Both the position numbers and the translations under genes were made by a program. From a virus, in the IMG/VR virus record IMGVR_UViG_3300045884_000241, positions 1 to 27,703 of that record: 27,703 nucleotides of DNA; one strand, given 5' to 3'. The notes below the pieces were generated by a model, which worked only from the letters and a program-made list of their open reading frames with translations, had not been told where the DNA came from and did no database searches. Position 1 is the stretch's first letter, and every line of letters starts with the position of its first letter. Of the stretch, positions 12,513-20,347 are shown piece after piece.

Positions 12513-14801
12513 ATGACTAAGGGCAAGAAACCAAAGGCAAAGCCAAAGGCAAGAAAGGCAACGCCGAAAAAGCTGCAAGAAAAAGCCTGGCCCAACTGGA
12601 TACCAATAGGCGGATCAAGCTACGCCCAGGGTTCCGATTACTGGGGCAGACCGAACCCAACAACAATCGACTTGATCGGGGCATTCAACGACACGGTTTA
12701 TAGTTGTTGCACGTTGATTACAAACTACATGGTTGACGTGCCGATTCGTCTTTTCGTCGAAACCGAGGACGGGCAACCGAGGCCAAAATGTAGGACGAGG
12801 CGTCCATCGAAAAAAAGTTTGGCCGTTGTCGAGAAACGCCTGGGTAGAGCAACCAGAGTAGAGGAAGTAGTAAGCCATCCAGCCCTCGATTTGCTGAACC
12901 ATGCGAACGGGTATCACAACTGGCTTGAACTAATCCAGCTAACGCAACTGTTCATTGACGTGACGGGCAACGCCTATTGGCTGGTACAAGCCGATGCGTA
13001 TGGCGTGCCGAGCGAAATCTATTTGCTGCCGACGCAAACAGTTGAACCGATCAGAGACGAGGCAACGGGCTACATCGTTGGATGGACTGTCACCAATGGC
13101 CAGAGCAAGACAGAGTACACGCTAGATCAAGTGATTCATTTCAAGACCCCCAGCCTCGCCGATCCTTACGGGATGGGGTATTCCCCCGTCATGGCGACAT
13201 GGAATCGTGTTCAAATCGGCGCAAAGGAAATGGGCTACCTTGACGCCACGTTATCGAACATGGGAAGGCCCGACGCTGTATTAAGCCCTGATGAACCGAT
13301 CAGCCCGCACGAGGCCGAACGGCTTGCCAAGGATTTCTTTCAGAGGTTCAGAGGCCAGGGCAGTGGCGGCATACTGGTTGCCGATGGCCCGATGAAGCTT
13401 AGCCCTCTCGGATGGCCCCCACGGGATTTAGCCGAGTACCAGTTGTACCAGTCCATCAAGTGGGCTGTCTCCAATGCGTTCGGCATTCCCCCAGACGTAT
13501 GGGAAATCGGCCAGGCCAATCGATCAAGCGCCGAGGCAGTCCTTTACGCCTTGGCTGTTCACGCCATCAAGCCTCGTGTATCGAGAATCGTCGAAAAGCT
13601 GAATGAGCGATTGATACCGATGTTTGATAATTCGGGGCGTCTCTTTTTTGAGGCCGACAGCCCGATACCAGAGGACAAGGAATTCCTGTTGCGTGAACGG
13701 CAAATGTTGTTGGCGACGGGAACCATCTTGAGGGATGAAGCCCGAACGCTGTACGGTTTCGATTCGGTTGATTGGGCGAAAGAGCCATTGGCCCCACCAG
13801 GGATGTTGCCGAGCGAGGCCCTTGCAGCCAGCCAGCTTGCCCAGCCGAGCGAACCCACCGAGGACAAGATCGATCGTTCGGCGCAGGCCCCGATCCTTGC
13901 GGCGCTGCAAGCCCAGGTTAACGCTGGCCAGATAAGCCGACAGGCAGCAATTGCCAACGTCGTCTTGACGATGGGGTTCGCCCAGGCCGAGGCCGAGGCC
14001 CTCTTCCCAGAAAAGCCCCCGAAGGTCATTGCCCCAGAGCCAGCCCCAGCCAAGGCGATGAAAACAAAGGCCCTGAAACGCAAAAGCCCAGAGCGATTAG
14101 CCAAGGCCATTGCCTCTTTCTTCCGTCATCAGAAAGCCAGTGTCTTGGAACACGTCAAGGCGTTGCCCGATCTTGAGACGAAAGCACACGACGAATTTTT
14201 CAACCTTGAGCATTGGTCAAAGGCGATGGCCGAGGCGTTGCGCCCTGTTGTGCAACTGTATGCCGATGACAGCGCACGCAAGACGGTAACCAGAATCGGG
14301 GCGACGTTGGATTTGTTCAACGTCACACAACCGAAACTGAAAGAGGGCGTCGATAAGGCCACGATGATTTTTTGCAAAGAGACAAACGACACAACCAGCC
14401 AGGAAATCGGCGTTGCGATCAAAGAGCTACGGGCGTCGTTGACCGAGGGCCTACAGGCTGGCGAGTACAACAACCAGCTTGCCAAACGTGTCGGGGCGAT
14501 TTTCGAGAACGCCGAGGTTTACCGATCCTGGCGCATCGCCGTTACCGAGGCCAATCGGGCGCAGCATGCGGCGCAATTCACGGTTGCCAAGGAATCGGGA
14601 ATCGTGAAGGGCAAGCGCTGGATACTGTCCAGTGAAGCTTGCGACAAATGCAAGCCGTTGGCTAACAAGGTCGTGCCATTGGAAGAAATCTTTACCAACG
14701 TGGATTTTGGAAACAAGGCTTACTCTGCTATTGAATACCCCCCGTTGCATCCTGCTTGCCGTTGCGATTGCATCGAGGTTATCGAAGGGATAAACGAATG
14801 A
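12513..14801 (+). CDS. Portal protein fused to MuF-like minor head protein, 762 aa
   Basis: Residues about 1-30 are a Lys/Pro/Ala-rich basic tail. Residues about 45-430 are an HK97-type portal, recognisable from Y-S-C-C-T-L-I-T-N-Y-M, L-L-N-H-A-N-G, G-N-A-Y-W-L-V, Y-L-L-P-T-Q-T-V and F-G-I-P-P-D-V-W. The portal forms the ring at the packaging vertex. A Pro/Ala/Glu-rich linker (about 430-530) leads to a MuF-like C-terminal domain (about 600-760): R-x-A-V-T-E-A-N-R, then W-x-L-S-S-E-A-C-D-K-C and H-P-A-C-R-C-D-C. These are separate genes in most phages. Start 12513 follows the ACACTAAATA box; an upstream opening at 12459 is less likely. It overlaps the next gene as ATGA. Confidence 0.92.
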   Translation: MTKGKKPKAKPKARKATPKKLQEKAWPNWIPIGGSSYAQGSDYWGRPNPTTIDLIGAFNDTVYSCCTLITNYMVDVPIRLFVETEDGQPRPKCRTRRPSKKSLAVVEKRLGRATRVEEVVSHPALDLLNHANGYHNWLELIQLTQLFIDVTGNAYWLVQADAYGVPSEIYLLPTQTVEPIRDEATGYIVGWTVTNGQSKTEYTLDQVIHFKTPSLADPYGMGYSPVMATWNRVQIGAKEMGYLDATLSNMGRPDAVLSPDEPISPHEAERLAKDFFQRFRGQGSGGILVADGPMKLSPLGWPPRDLAEYQLYQSIKWAVSNAFGIPPDVWEIGQANRSSAEAVLYALAVHAIKPRVSRIVEKLNERLIPMFDNSGRLFFEADSPIPEDKEFLLRERQMLLATGTILRDEARTLYGFDSVDWAKEPLAPPGMLPSEALAASQLAQPSEPTEDKIDRSAQAPILAALQAQVNAGQISRQAAIANVVLTMGFAQAEAEALFPEKPPKVIAPEPAPAKAMKTKALKRKSPERLAKAIASFFRHQKASVLEHVKALPDLETKAHDEFFNLEHWSKAMAEALRPVVQLYADDSARKTVTRIGATLDLFNVTQPKLKEGVDKATMIFCKETNDTTSQEIGVAIKELRASLTEGLQAGEYNNQLAKRVGAIFENAEVYRSWRIAVTEANRAQHAAQFTVAKESGIVKGKRWILSSEACDKCKPLANKVVPLEEIFTNVDFGNKAYSAIEYPPLHPACRCDCIEVIEGINE

Positions 14802-14986
14802 AAAACTACTGGCTTGACAAGGGCGCTGTCAACTGCCTTGAGGAAGAGATTTTCAGCCTGTTGCAAGAAACGCCGATCATCGTGCATCGGTTAATCAACT
14901 ACCAGTTGCCAGAGACGCCCCCGAAAATTGAACTGGTAGGCGTCGATGCCAAGGGCAATGAAGTCTGGAGGCGTGTCGATGAATGA
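14798..14986 (+). CDS. Small hypothetical protein, 62 aa
   Basis: The start at 14798 overlaps the portal stop as ATGA, and the stop overlaps the next start by 8 bp, so this lies in a tightly coupled head-gene string. The product (MKNYWLDKGAVNCLEEEIF...) is acidic in the first half and has a predicted C-terminal beta hairpin (KIELVGVDAKGNEVWRRV). No family is recognised. The position between portal and protease suggests a head-assembly or minor structural accessory, but this is context only. Confidence 0.6.
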   Translation: MKNYWLDKGAVNCLEEEIFSLLQETPIIVHRLINYQLPETPPKIELVGVDAKGNEVWRRVDE

Positions 14987-15167
14987 TGACACAGTATCCA
15001 TCGGCCTGAAAATCACCCTGCCTGTTGCAATGGTCATGAATGCCGATGGCCTAGAGGCACAAGCCCAGCTTGATGAATTGGTCATCACGCAGGCCCTGAA
15101 CGAAGTTTATTCGCAACTCGGAATTGAGAGGACGTATGAAGTACAAAACGAAAGTGATGGTAACTGA
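14979..15167 (+). CDS. Small hypothetical protein, 62 aa
   Basis: The start at 14979 is supported by TGGAGG about 7 nt upstream; the gene overlaps its predecessor by 8 bp. The product is acidic and short (MNDDTVSIGLKITLPVAMVM...), with a strand-rich first half and a helical second half (AQLDELVITQALNEVYSQL). No family is recognised. It lies 23 bp before the prohead protease. A TAAATA sequence (15170-15175) follows the stop, in front of the protease, which also has a strong Shine-Dalgarno. Confidence 0.6.
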   Translation: MNDDTVSIGLKITLPVAMVMNADGLEAQAQLDELVITQALNEVYSQLGIERTYEVQNESDGN

Positions 15168-15190
15168 GATAAATAGGACAGTGGAGGAAA

Positions 15191-15997
15191 ATGAAAAAGA
15201 AAACTCTTGTGCAAGGCCCTCTGGGATTTCAACAGACGGAAGAGACAGCGAGGCACTTAGAGGCCCTGTTGAAGAAACTTCCGAAGGACAAGGCGTACCA
15301 GTATCGGAAAAAGAACACGTCCAGCGATGTTCAATTTGAACCAGGCGAGCGTGCCAGCATCGACATTATCACAACCGATAGCGTCGATCATGAAAAGGAA
15401 GTTGTCCTGCCCGATGGCCTAAACCTCGGCAGCTACCGAAAAAATCCAATCGTCCTGTATTCCCATGACGCTGAAAAGCCAATAGGCAAGAGCCTCTGGA
15501 TAAAGGGAACGCTGAACGGCTTGAAAGCCAAGACGCTGTACGCCACGAGGCCCGACAATTTCGAGGGCGATTTCTTGCCCGATCTTGTCTTTGCCCTGGT
15601 GCAACAGTCGATCCTGAAAGGCCGATCAATCGGCTTTATCCCCCTGGTCATCGACAGCCCGACGCCAGAGCAAATCAAAGCGAGGCCAGATTGGGAAGGG
15701 GCTAACGTCATCATTTCCAAGTCGGAATTGTTTGAATACTCCATCGTCTCGATACCGTGCAACGAAGACGCCTTGCAGCAGGTTGTATCCAAGGGCTTGA
15801 AAGACTTCTCTACCGAGGCCCTTGCGGCGCTGGGATTGAACGTCCAGGCCCCCATCAAGGAAACGACCGTCAAGCCACGACCAAAGCCCATCGACGAAAG
15901 CAAACTGGCAATCAAGCTGTTGGAGAAAATCCAGATTGACCCCGATGCCATCGCAAGGCAAGTCATCGAGGCCCTACGAACAAGGGGACAAATTTGA
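15191..15997 (+). CDS. HK97-type prohead protease
   Basis: The 268-aa product carries the U35 prohead protease signature: V-D-H-E-K-E-V-V (about 73-80), I-V-L-Y-S-H92-D with the predicted catalytic His, and G-R-S146-I-G-F with the predicted nucleophilic Ser. E-Y-S-I-V-S-I-P-C-N follows. Family members cleave the capsid delta domain and scaffold during head maturation, then degrade themselves. The C-terminal 60 residues are Lys/Pro-rich and helical and may be a scaffold-like tail, since no separate scaffold gene is seen. GTGGAGG before the ATG gives a strong Shine-Dalgarno. A strong terminator follows, so the capsid gene downstream must have its own promoter. Confidence 0.93.
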   Translation: MKKKTLVQGPLGFQQTEETARHLEALLKKLPKDKAYQYRKKNTSSDVQFEPGERASIDIITTDSVDHEKEVVLPDGLNLGSYRKNPIVLYSHDAEKPIGKSLWIKGTLNGLKAKTLYATRPDNFEGDFLPDLVFALVQQSILKGRSIGFIPLVIDSPTPEQIKARPDWEGANVIISKSELFEYSIVSIPCNEDALQQVVSKGLKDFSTEALAALGLNVQAPIKETTVKPRPKPIDESKLAIKLLEKIQIDPDAIARQVIEALRTRGQI

Positions 15998-16035
15998 TTG
16001 ATGACGCATAGATAGATTGTTTGACTCCTTTAAGG

Positions 16036-16079
16036 TTCGCTCTGGGGAAATGGCATCCAGCCCCAGAGCGAATTTTTTT
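16036..16079 (+). terminator. Strong rho-independent terminator after prohead protease
   Basis: Perfect 12-bp arms TTCGCTCTGGGG (16036-16047) and CCCCAGAGCGAA (16061-16072) surround a 13-nt loop and are followed by TTTTTTT (16073-16079). It separates the portal/protease transcript from the capsid gene. Confidence 0.93.
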
Positions 16080-16088
16080 GAAAGAGCG

Positions 16089-16224
16089 CCTATATACGGG
16101 CAGACTGAAAAGCGATCAGGTTAAGCGATACCTAGCCAGGTTTGGATAGCTGGAGGTTAGGATCGGTTGTAATAACTGGCGATTGGCGACAGTCAAAGAG
16201 AAACTTTGACTTAATAGAGGATCA
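16089..16224 (+). promoter_or_regulatory. Capsid gene promoter candidate and leader with 5' hairpin
   Basis: CCTATATAC (16089-16097) closely matches CCTACATAC found before the tail tube and the last virion gene. It lies just after a terminator, so it is the best -10 candidate for the capsid transcript. The roughly 120-nt leader ends with a perfect hairpin, GTCAAAG (16192-16198) and CTTTGAC (16204-16210), followed by TTAATAGAGGATCA and the ATG. The hairpin leaves GAGGA free and may protect the mRNA 5' region of this highly expressed gene. Confidence 0.55.
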
Positions 16225-17628
16225 ATGCAAGTAGCATATCGACTAGAACAAGCCTTCGGCAGCAATAAAGAGGGCGACATTATCCACATGGATTCAGAGG
16301 AAGCAGGCAGCCTGGTAGAGGCTGGCGTCCTTTGCGAAGCAAAAGAGGAAGACTTACAGAACAACGACGAGGACAAGGAAGCCCCAGAGGAAGAGGAAGT
16401 AGCCCCAGAACAGAATGCGGCGCTTTCCAAGGCAATCGACAAGATCAGCCGAAACATCGAAACAGCCGTCGCCAAGGCGTCAGCCAAGGTCATGGCCAAT
16501 AGCAAGACACGCCAGGCCCCAGCCTTGAGCGTACCAGCCGAACCAAAGCAAGAGGTTTACAAGTGTATGGGCGAAATGCTCAAGGACACTTGGCTTGTAC
16601 GTCAAGGTGATTCAAGGGCTGCCAATCGCTTGAATGCTTACAATGCACGTCACAAAGTTGCCGCATTGGGTAGCAATGAAACTAGCGATGCAGCAGGCGG
16701 ATATGGGGTTAAGCCTGATTGGGCCAACAAAATTTGGGACAAGGCCAGGGACTATCCAAGACTTTTGGATCGTACCGAACGTGTCCCTGTCAGTGGCGAC
16801 ACGTTCAACATTCCATGCTTGAATGAAACCAGCTTGGCAGACGGTAGCCGTCATGGTGGAGTAAGGGGCTATTGGGTTGGTGAGTATCAACCAGCTACAG
16901 CCAGCCAACCAGCAATGACCCAGGTAACAGCCATCATTCAAACGAACATTGTGTTCTCGTTCGCAACACTTCAGTTGTTACAGGACAGCAATATCGAACC
17001 GTTTGACAGGTTCATTACCAAGTACGCTGGCTTAGAATTGGTATGGCAAGAGAATCAGGCAGTAACAGCAGGCGCAGGCACTACGCAACCTGTAGGTATC
17101 CTGAATCAACCAGCGTTGATAACGGTTACCAAATCCAGCAACGATGGCGCTGCAATGTTCGGCTTTGACGACCTGGCGAAAATGTACCGTTCACTTTATG
17201 GGCCATCAAGAGCCAACGCCGTTTGGCTTGTGAACCCAGAGGCGTACAACGTCCTTGCACAAATGACGTTCGTAAATCAAGCTGGTACAGTCACAACCTA
17301 TCCAGCATTCGGAGGCGTGTCCTACAATGCAAACGATGACAAGTTCCCAATGCGAATCTTTGGTAAGCCTGTCATCGAATGGCAAGGCTTGCCGCAATTG
17401 GGCGAGGTTGGCGATATCATTCTTACCGATTTGACCCAGCTTGTAACAGCCGAAAAGCCGCAACTTTTTGCAGACGTGTCGAACGACTACGCTTTCAATA
17501 CTCTGCAAGTGGCTTTCAGGTTCTATCGTCGTTACGACATTCGCAGCCCTTGGACGGCTGCATTGACTAGCGTTGATGGCCACTATAGCTACAGCCCATT
17601 CATTGCATTGCAGGCCCGAGGCACTTAA
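16225..17628 (+). CDS. Major capsid protein (HK97 fold)
   Basis: The 467-aa product has an acidic, helical N-terminal region (about 20-125, including a run of Glu near 47-58) typical of a delta domain that acts as internal scaffold and is removed by the protease. The HK97-fold core follows from about residue 150: T-S-D-A-A-G-G-Y-G-V-K-P, R-L-L-D-R-T-E-R-V-P, F-D-R-F-I-T-K-Y-A-G-L-E, G-A-G-T-T-Q-P-V-G-I-L, A-V-W-L-V-N-P-E-A-Y and F-R-F-Y-R-R-Y-D-I-R. These match the Phage_capsid family. Shells of several hundred copies are built from it. GAGGA precedes the ATG. It is flanked by a terminator on each side, an independent and probably very strong transcription unit. Confidence 0.94.
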   Translation: MQVAYRLEQAFGSNKEGDIIHMDSEEAGSLVEAGVLCEAKEEDLQNNDEDKEAPEEEEVAPEQNAALSKAIDKISRNIETAVAKASAKVMANSKTRQAPALSVPAEPKQEVYKCMGEMLKDTWLVRQGDSRAANRLNAYNARHKVAALGSNETSDAAGGYGVKPDWANKIWDKARDYPRLLDRTERVPVSGDTFNIPCLNETSLADGSRHGGVRGYWVGEYQPATASQPAMTQVTAIIQTNIVFSFATLQLLQDSNIEPFDRFITKYAGLELVWQENQAVTAGAGTTQPVGILNQPALITVTKSSNDGAAMFGFDDLAKMYRSLYGPSRANAVWLVNPEAYNVLAQMTFVNQAGTVTTYPAFGGVSYNANDDKFPMRIFGKPVIEWQGLPQLGEVGDIILTDLTQLVTAEKPQLFADVSNDYAFNTLQVAFRFYRRYDIRSPWTAALTSVDGHYSYSPFIALQARGT

Positions 17629-17686
17629 ATTACTGCGATGGTTGGACCGATTTCATCGGGACCATTAGGCATGTTTCCTTTGTAAA

Positions 17687-17719
17687 GCAAAAAACCCTGG
17701 CTTGTGGCCAGGGTCTTTT
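17687..17719. terminator. Bidirectional terminator
   Basis: The arms CCCTGGC (17695-17701) and GCCAGGG (17707-17713) surround a 5-nt loop. An A-tract (GCAAAAAA) on the left and TCTTTT on the right give U-tracts on both strands. It serves the capsid gene (plus) and the ATPase gene (minus, stop at 17725). A second hairpin, CCGAT-TTC-ATCGG, lies just upstream near 17648-17660. Confidence 0.85.
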
Positions 17720-17724
17720 GTTGC

Positions 17725-18642
17725 CTACTTCTCTGTTCGCTTCAAGGCCCTGTAGAAACTCCGTTCCCCCTTGTGGCCAGTATCCCTTTCCCACAAGGCG
17801 ATTTTTTCCTTGTAGCCGATTTTCATGGCGTTGATCTTGAGGGCAGTTTCAACGTCCCTTGCAACCCGATCCGAGCGCCGAACGACGATGGGCCTTTCCT
17901 GAATCCGACCTAGCAACAGTTCCGACCAGTGCTTGACGCTGTTGCCCGTCTTCCATTGCAGCCGATCCTTGAAGCCGTTTTGCAGCAGGCGAAGGTCAAG
18001 GTTGCGGCGCAGCTCACCGAGGCGGGTTCGGATCATCTCGCCAACTTCAAGGCATTCATCGGGCGTCAAGAAATCGTCGCCATACTGAAACCCATCGAGG
18101 CAGATTTTCTTTTGCAAGGCGAGCAATTCCTCGTTGCTCAAGTCAAGCTTGATGACGTTGATTCGTGTCTTGATGGCCCGAACCTCTGGGATTTCATCGG
18201 CGAGGTTGGCGTTGCTGATGACGATGATTGCGCCCGTAAACGGAAAGCGAATTTCCGTCTTGTGCGCCGTCCAAGTGATTTCACGGACAGGGGGCTTTTC
18301 TTTCGATTGCGACCAAAGAGCCGAACGCAAGACGCCAAAGGTTTTCTTGTCGTCCATCAGCGTTTCGGCATCCTCGATAAGGTGAATGTCGGCTGGCGAA
18401 CGCTCAAGGGCTTCAACCAGGCCCCTGGCTGTCAATCGGCTGTTGTGGTAGATGTATCGGGCTTTCTCGTCTCGCAAGACTTCAAGTACCTTGTACGATT
18501 TGCCCGTTCCGCCTTCCCCATAGAGGAAAAGCCCCGTTGCGAAATGCTTCGTGACGCCCCGTACCAAATCGGCAACGTGCGTCATCTTGTCCTCGATGCT
18601 TTCCAGATGGTCCCGTTCCTGTTTGGTCAGTTGCGATGACAT
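17725..18642 (-). CDS. AAA+ ATPase, 305 aa
   Basis: Walker A is G42-E-G-G-T-G-K-S49, Walker B is I-H-L-I-E-D (about 103-108), and sensor-1-like I-V-I-S-N lies near 160. These are features of a P-loop AAA+ protein of the DnaC/IstB-like or regulatory type. The C-terminal 100 residues are helical and basic (WERDTGHKGERSFYRALKR), plausible for DNA or partner binding. It could be a helicase loader, a replication accessory, or a defence or immunity ATPase; nothing adjacent decides. AGGGG precedes the ATG on the minus strand. The gene is antisense to the late genes and behind the best consensus promoter in the window, which sits in a cluster of TGTCA half-sites, so tight control is likely. Confidence 0.8.
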   Translation of the reverse strand: MSSQLTKQERDHLESIEDKMTHVADLVRGVTKHFATGLFLYGEGGTGKSYKVLEVLRDEKARYIYHNSRLTARGLVEALERSPADIHLIEDAETLMDDKKTFGVLRSALWSQSKEKPPVREITWTAHKTEIRFPFTGAIIVISNANLADEIPEVRAIKTRINVIKLDLSNEELLALQKKICLDGFQYGDDFLTPDECLEVGEMIRTRLGELRRNLDLRLLQNGFKDRLQWKTGNSVKHWSELLLGRIQERPIVVRRSDRVARDVETALKINAMKIGYKEKIALWERDTGHKGERSFYRALKRTEK

Positions 18643-18672
18643 GACTAGGCCCCTGTTTGAACGAATCGGCTA

Positions 18673-18793
18673 CCTGACACTTAATGTCATGATACGTAAA
18701 CTGTCAGGTAATGTCAAGTGTTGTGTCATGGAAACCTGGAAATATCCAGGCTGACACAACATGACAGTTTGTGTTGTGCGTCTAAATCTGTCA
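18673..18793. repeat. Cluster of eight TGTCA/TGACA half-sites with a 41-bp inverted repeat
   Basis: Half-sites lie at 18675, 18685, 18702, 18712, 18724, 18752, 18762 and 18789 (first base given; both orientations). CCTGACA (18673-18679) and TGTCAGG (18702-18708) are inverted copies. GTTGTGTCA (18720-18728) and TGACACAAC (18752-18760) form a larger inverted repeat that encloses CCTGGA-AATA-TCCAGG (18735-18750). This density looks like a multi-site operator upstream of the ATPase gene. Confidence 0.7.
18689..18717 (-). promoter_or_regulatory. Consensus promoter of the ATPase gene
   Basis: On the minus strand a perfect TTGACA -35 (18712-18717) and TATCAT -10 (18689-18694) are separated by exactly 17 bp. 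Transcription would start near 18682. TGTCA half-sites lie in the -35 itself, in the spacer (18702-18706) and at the start (18685-18689, 18675-18679), an arrangement typical of a repressed promoter. Confidence 0.75.
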
Positions 18794-18828
18794 GTATGTT
18801 ACCACGAAAAGCCGAGTTGTAAAGTGAA

Positions 18829-19590
18829 TTATTTCGCAAGATCGGCAACGATGGTTTCAAACAGGCCCTGACTGATGACCTGATAGCCGTTTTCGCCGTT
18901 CGGCTGGCAATTGGGCGCTTGGCAAAAAACTTCCAAGCAACGAGGGATCTTTAGGGCTTCCGCAATGGCGAATGCCGATGACTGGTTGCCAATGAACAGC
19001 TTGCAAGCTGCGATGGCCCTGGCGATTTCGTAGAAATTTTTCGGGTAGTGATGGGGAACGTTGATCTTGGCGAATCGGCGAAAGTCTCTGTATTCCTCTG
19101 GCAGTCCAAGAAAGATGATCTTGCTTTCGTAATGGCGCAGGAATCGGTAGCAAAGCTGGGGGTTGCGATACCTCATGGTTCGATTCACGAGGATCATCCC
19201 TCGGAACGATTCATCGGGATCGACAGTTAGCCAGGGTTCCCATGTCCGAGGGCAGACCTTGAACACGTAGCTGTAGTATCGGGCAATGTCGCCTTTATCC
19301 AACGGGAACCCGATTCCACGGAACCAATTCAAGTTGTAATCGGCCTGTTCGCCTTGCCAAATTCTCGCCTCGCCAATGTACGGTTGCTTCAAAAGCAATG
19401 GGATCAGGCCCTCGGCGTAGGCCCTGTTCATGCAGACGTTGCGCAACGGATGAGACACGCCATGAACGTAGCCTGCGGGATGATCGATTTCCAAGAGCAT
19501 GCAAGCCTTGTCGGGCTTGCACAGTTCCTTGACCGTCGCAAGCGAATACAGGGCGTCGCCCACGTTGCCCCACGTATGAAACGTCTTCAT
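18829..19590 (-). CDS. Glycosyltransferase family 9-like protein, 253 aa
   Basis: The start MKTFHTWGNVGDALYSL at 19590 carries the N-terminal G-N/D-x-G-D motif of heptosyltransferase-like GT9 enzymes. The C-terminal F-I-G-N-Q-S-S-A-F-A-I-A-E-A-L-K-I-P (about 205-222) matches their nucleotide-sugar site. Such enzymes transfer a sugar from an ADP- or GDP-like donor. The ATG overlaps the stop of the upstream glycosyltransferase (ATGA), so the two are one operon; an upstream opening at 19662 is inside that gene and rejected. The substrate could be host envelope glycan (receptor masking), virion protein or DNA; nothing in the sequence decides. No terminator is seen before the operator region downstream. 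Confidence 0.75.
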   Translation of the reverse strand: MKTFHTWGNVGDALYSLATVKELCKPDKACMLLEIDHPAGYVHGVSHPLRNVCMNRAYAEGLIPLLLKQPYIGEARIWQGEQADYNLNWFRGIGFPLDKGDIARYYSYVFKVCPRTWEPWLTVDPDESFRGMILVNRTMRYRNPQLCYRFLRHYESKIIFLGLPEEYRDFRRFAKINVPHHYPKNFYEIARAIAACKLFIGNQSSAFAIAEALKIPRCLEVFCQAPNCQPNGENGYQVISQGLFETIVADLAK

Positions 19591-20315
19591 GACGGCATCC
19601 AATCCGCCTTGGCATCTTTCGGGATGTTGCGATAGATGCGCACGTCTTGCAGCCCGATCCACGAGGACAGCATCGCTAGCGTTGGATCAGAGGCCCCCGT
19701 ATCGAGATGGCCCAGGCCGAGGCCAGAGGCCCCTGGCATTTGCTTCAAGCCGACATGCAACGGCTTGCCGTCGTTTGCTCGATTCGGAATCAACGTCCAA
19801 CGGCTGTCGTCTTGTGTCCCCTCGGACCAAAGATAACAGTCGATGTAAACGGATTTATGCAACTTGCAGCGCTCAACGAACGGGATCATGTCGGGCGTGA
19901 AGGCCGACGCTGCGAGGCTGGCGTGATGCGTGTTTCCCATTCGCTGATATTTGCGAACGGCAAGCTTGTAATACAAGTCGCCCTTCACGCCTGCCAACCT
20001 GTTGGTTTCCAGCAACGGCAAGAGTGATTCAATGAACGTGGCATGGTAGTAATCGTCATCTTCAAAGGCAAAGATTCTGTCGCCCTTGATCCTGGGAATT
20101 GCTTCAAGCCAGTTCAGGCATATCGACGGCAAGGCGTCTTTCTTGCTCGCCTTGCGATGGACAACCTCCTGGCCCATCGTGAATCGATAGCCTTTCAAGT
20201 CTTCCCCGACTACTAGCCATTGGTTCCAAGGCACAGTTTGACGGGCTACCCACTTTTCAAGCAAGGCAAAGCAACCTGGCCTGCCCGTTGTTGTCGTGAC
20301 AATTGTAATGCTCAT
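19587..20315 (-). CDS. Glycosyltransferase family 2-like protein, 242 aa
   Basis: The start at 20315 (MSITIVTTTTGRPGCFALLE) fits the usual GT-A N-terminus, T-x-T-x-G-R-P followed by a helix, with a W-L-V-V-G-E-D strand. I-F-A-F-E85-D-D-D88-Y-Y is the metal-binding DxD-type motif. Sequence after residue 150 (Y-I-D-C-Y-L-W-S-E-G-T-Q-D-D) is less typical of the family. AACTCTAATTA (20320-20330, minus) lies 4 nt before the ATG with no Shine-Dalgarno, so this is a start-proximal-box gene. It heads a two-gene operon with the GT9-like gene and is divergent from the connector gene at 20348. Cytoplasmic enzyme, no membrane segment seen. Confidence 0.75.
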   Translation of the reverse strand: MSITIVTTTTGRPGCFALLEKWVARQTVPWNQWLVVGEDLKGYRFTMGQEVVHRKASKKDALPSICLNWLEAIPRIKGDRIFAFEDDDYYHATFIESLLPLLETNRLAGVKGDLYYKLAVRKYQRMGNTHHASLAASAFTPDMIPFVERCKLHKSVYIDCYLWSEGTQDDSRWTLIPNRANDGKPLHVGLKQMPGASGLGLGHLDTGASDPTLAMLSSWIGLQDVRIYRNIPKDAKADWMPS

Positions 20316-20347
20316 GAAGTAATTAGAGTTACCAGCGTAAATATTGC
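20316..20347. promoter_or_regulatory. Divergent start-proximal boxes between glycosyltransferase and connector genes
   Basis: Only 32 bp separate two divergent starts. AACTCTAATTA (20320-20330, minus strand) ends 4 nt before the ATG at 20315. GTAAATA (plus strand, near 20337-20343) ends 4 nt before the ATG at 20348. Neither has a Shine-Dalgarno sequence. Confidence 0.5.
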
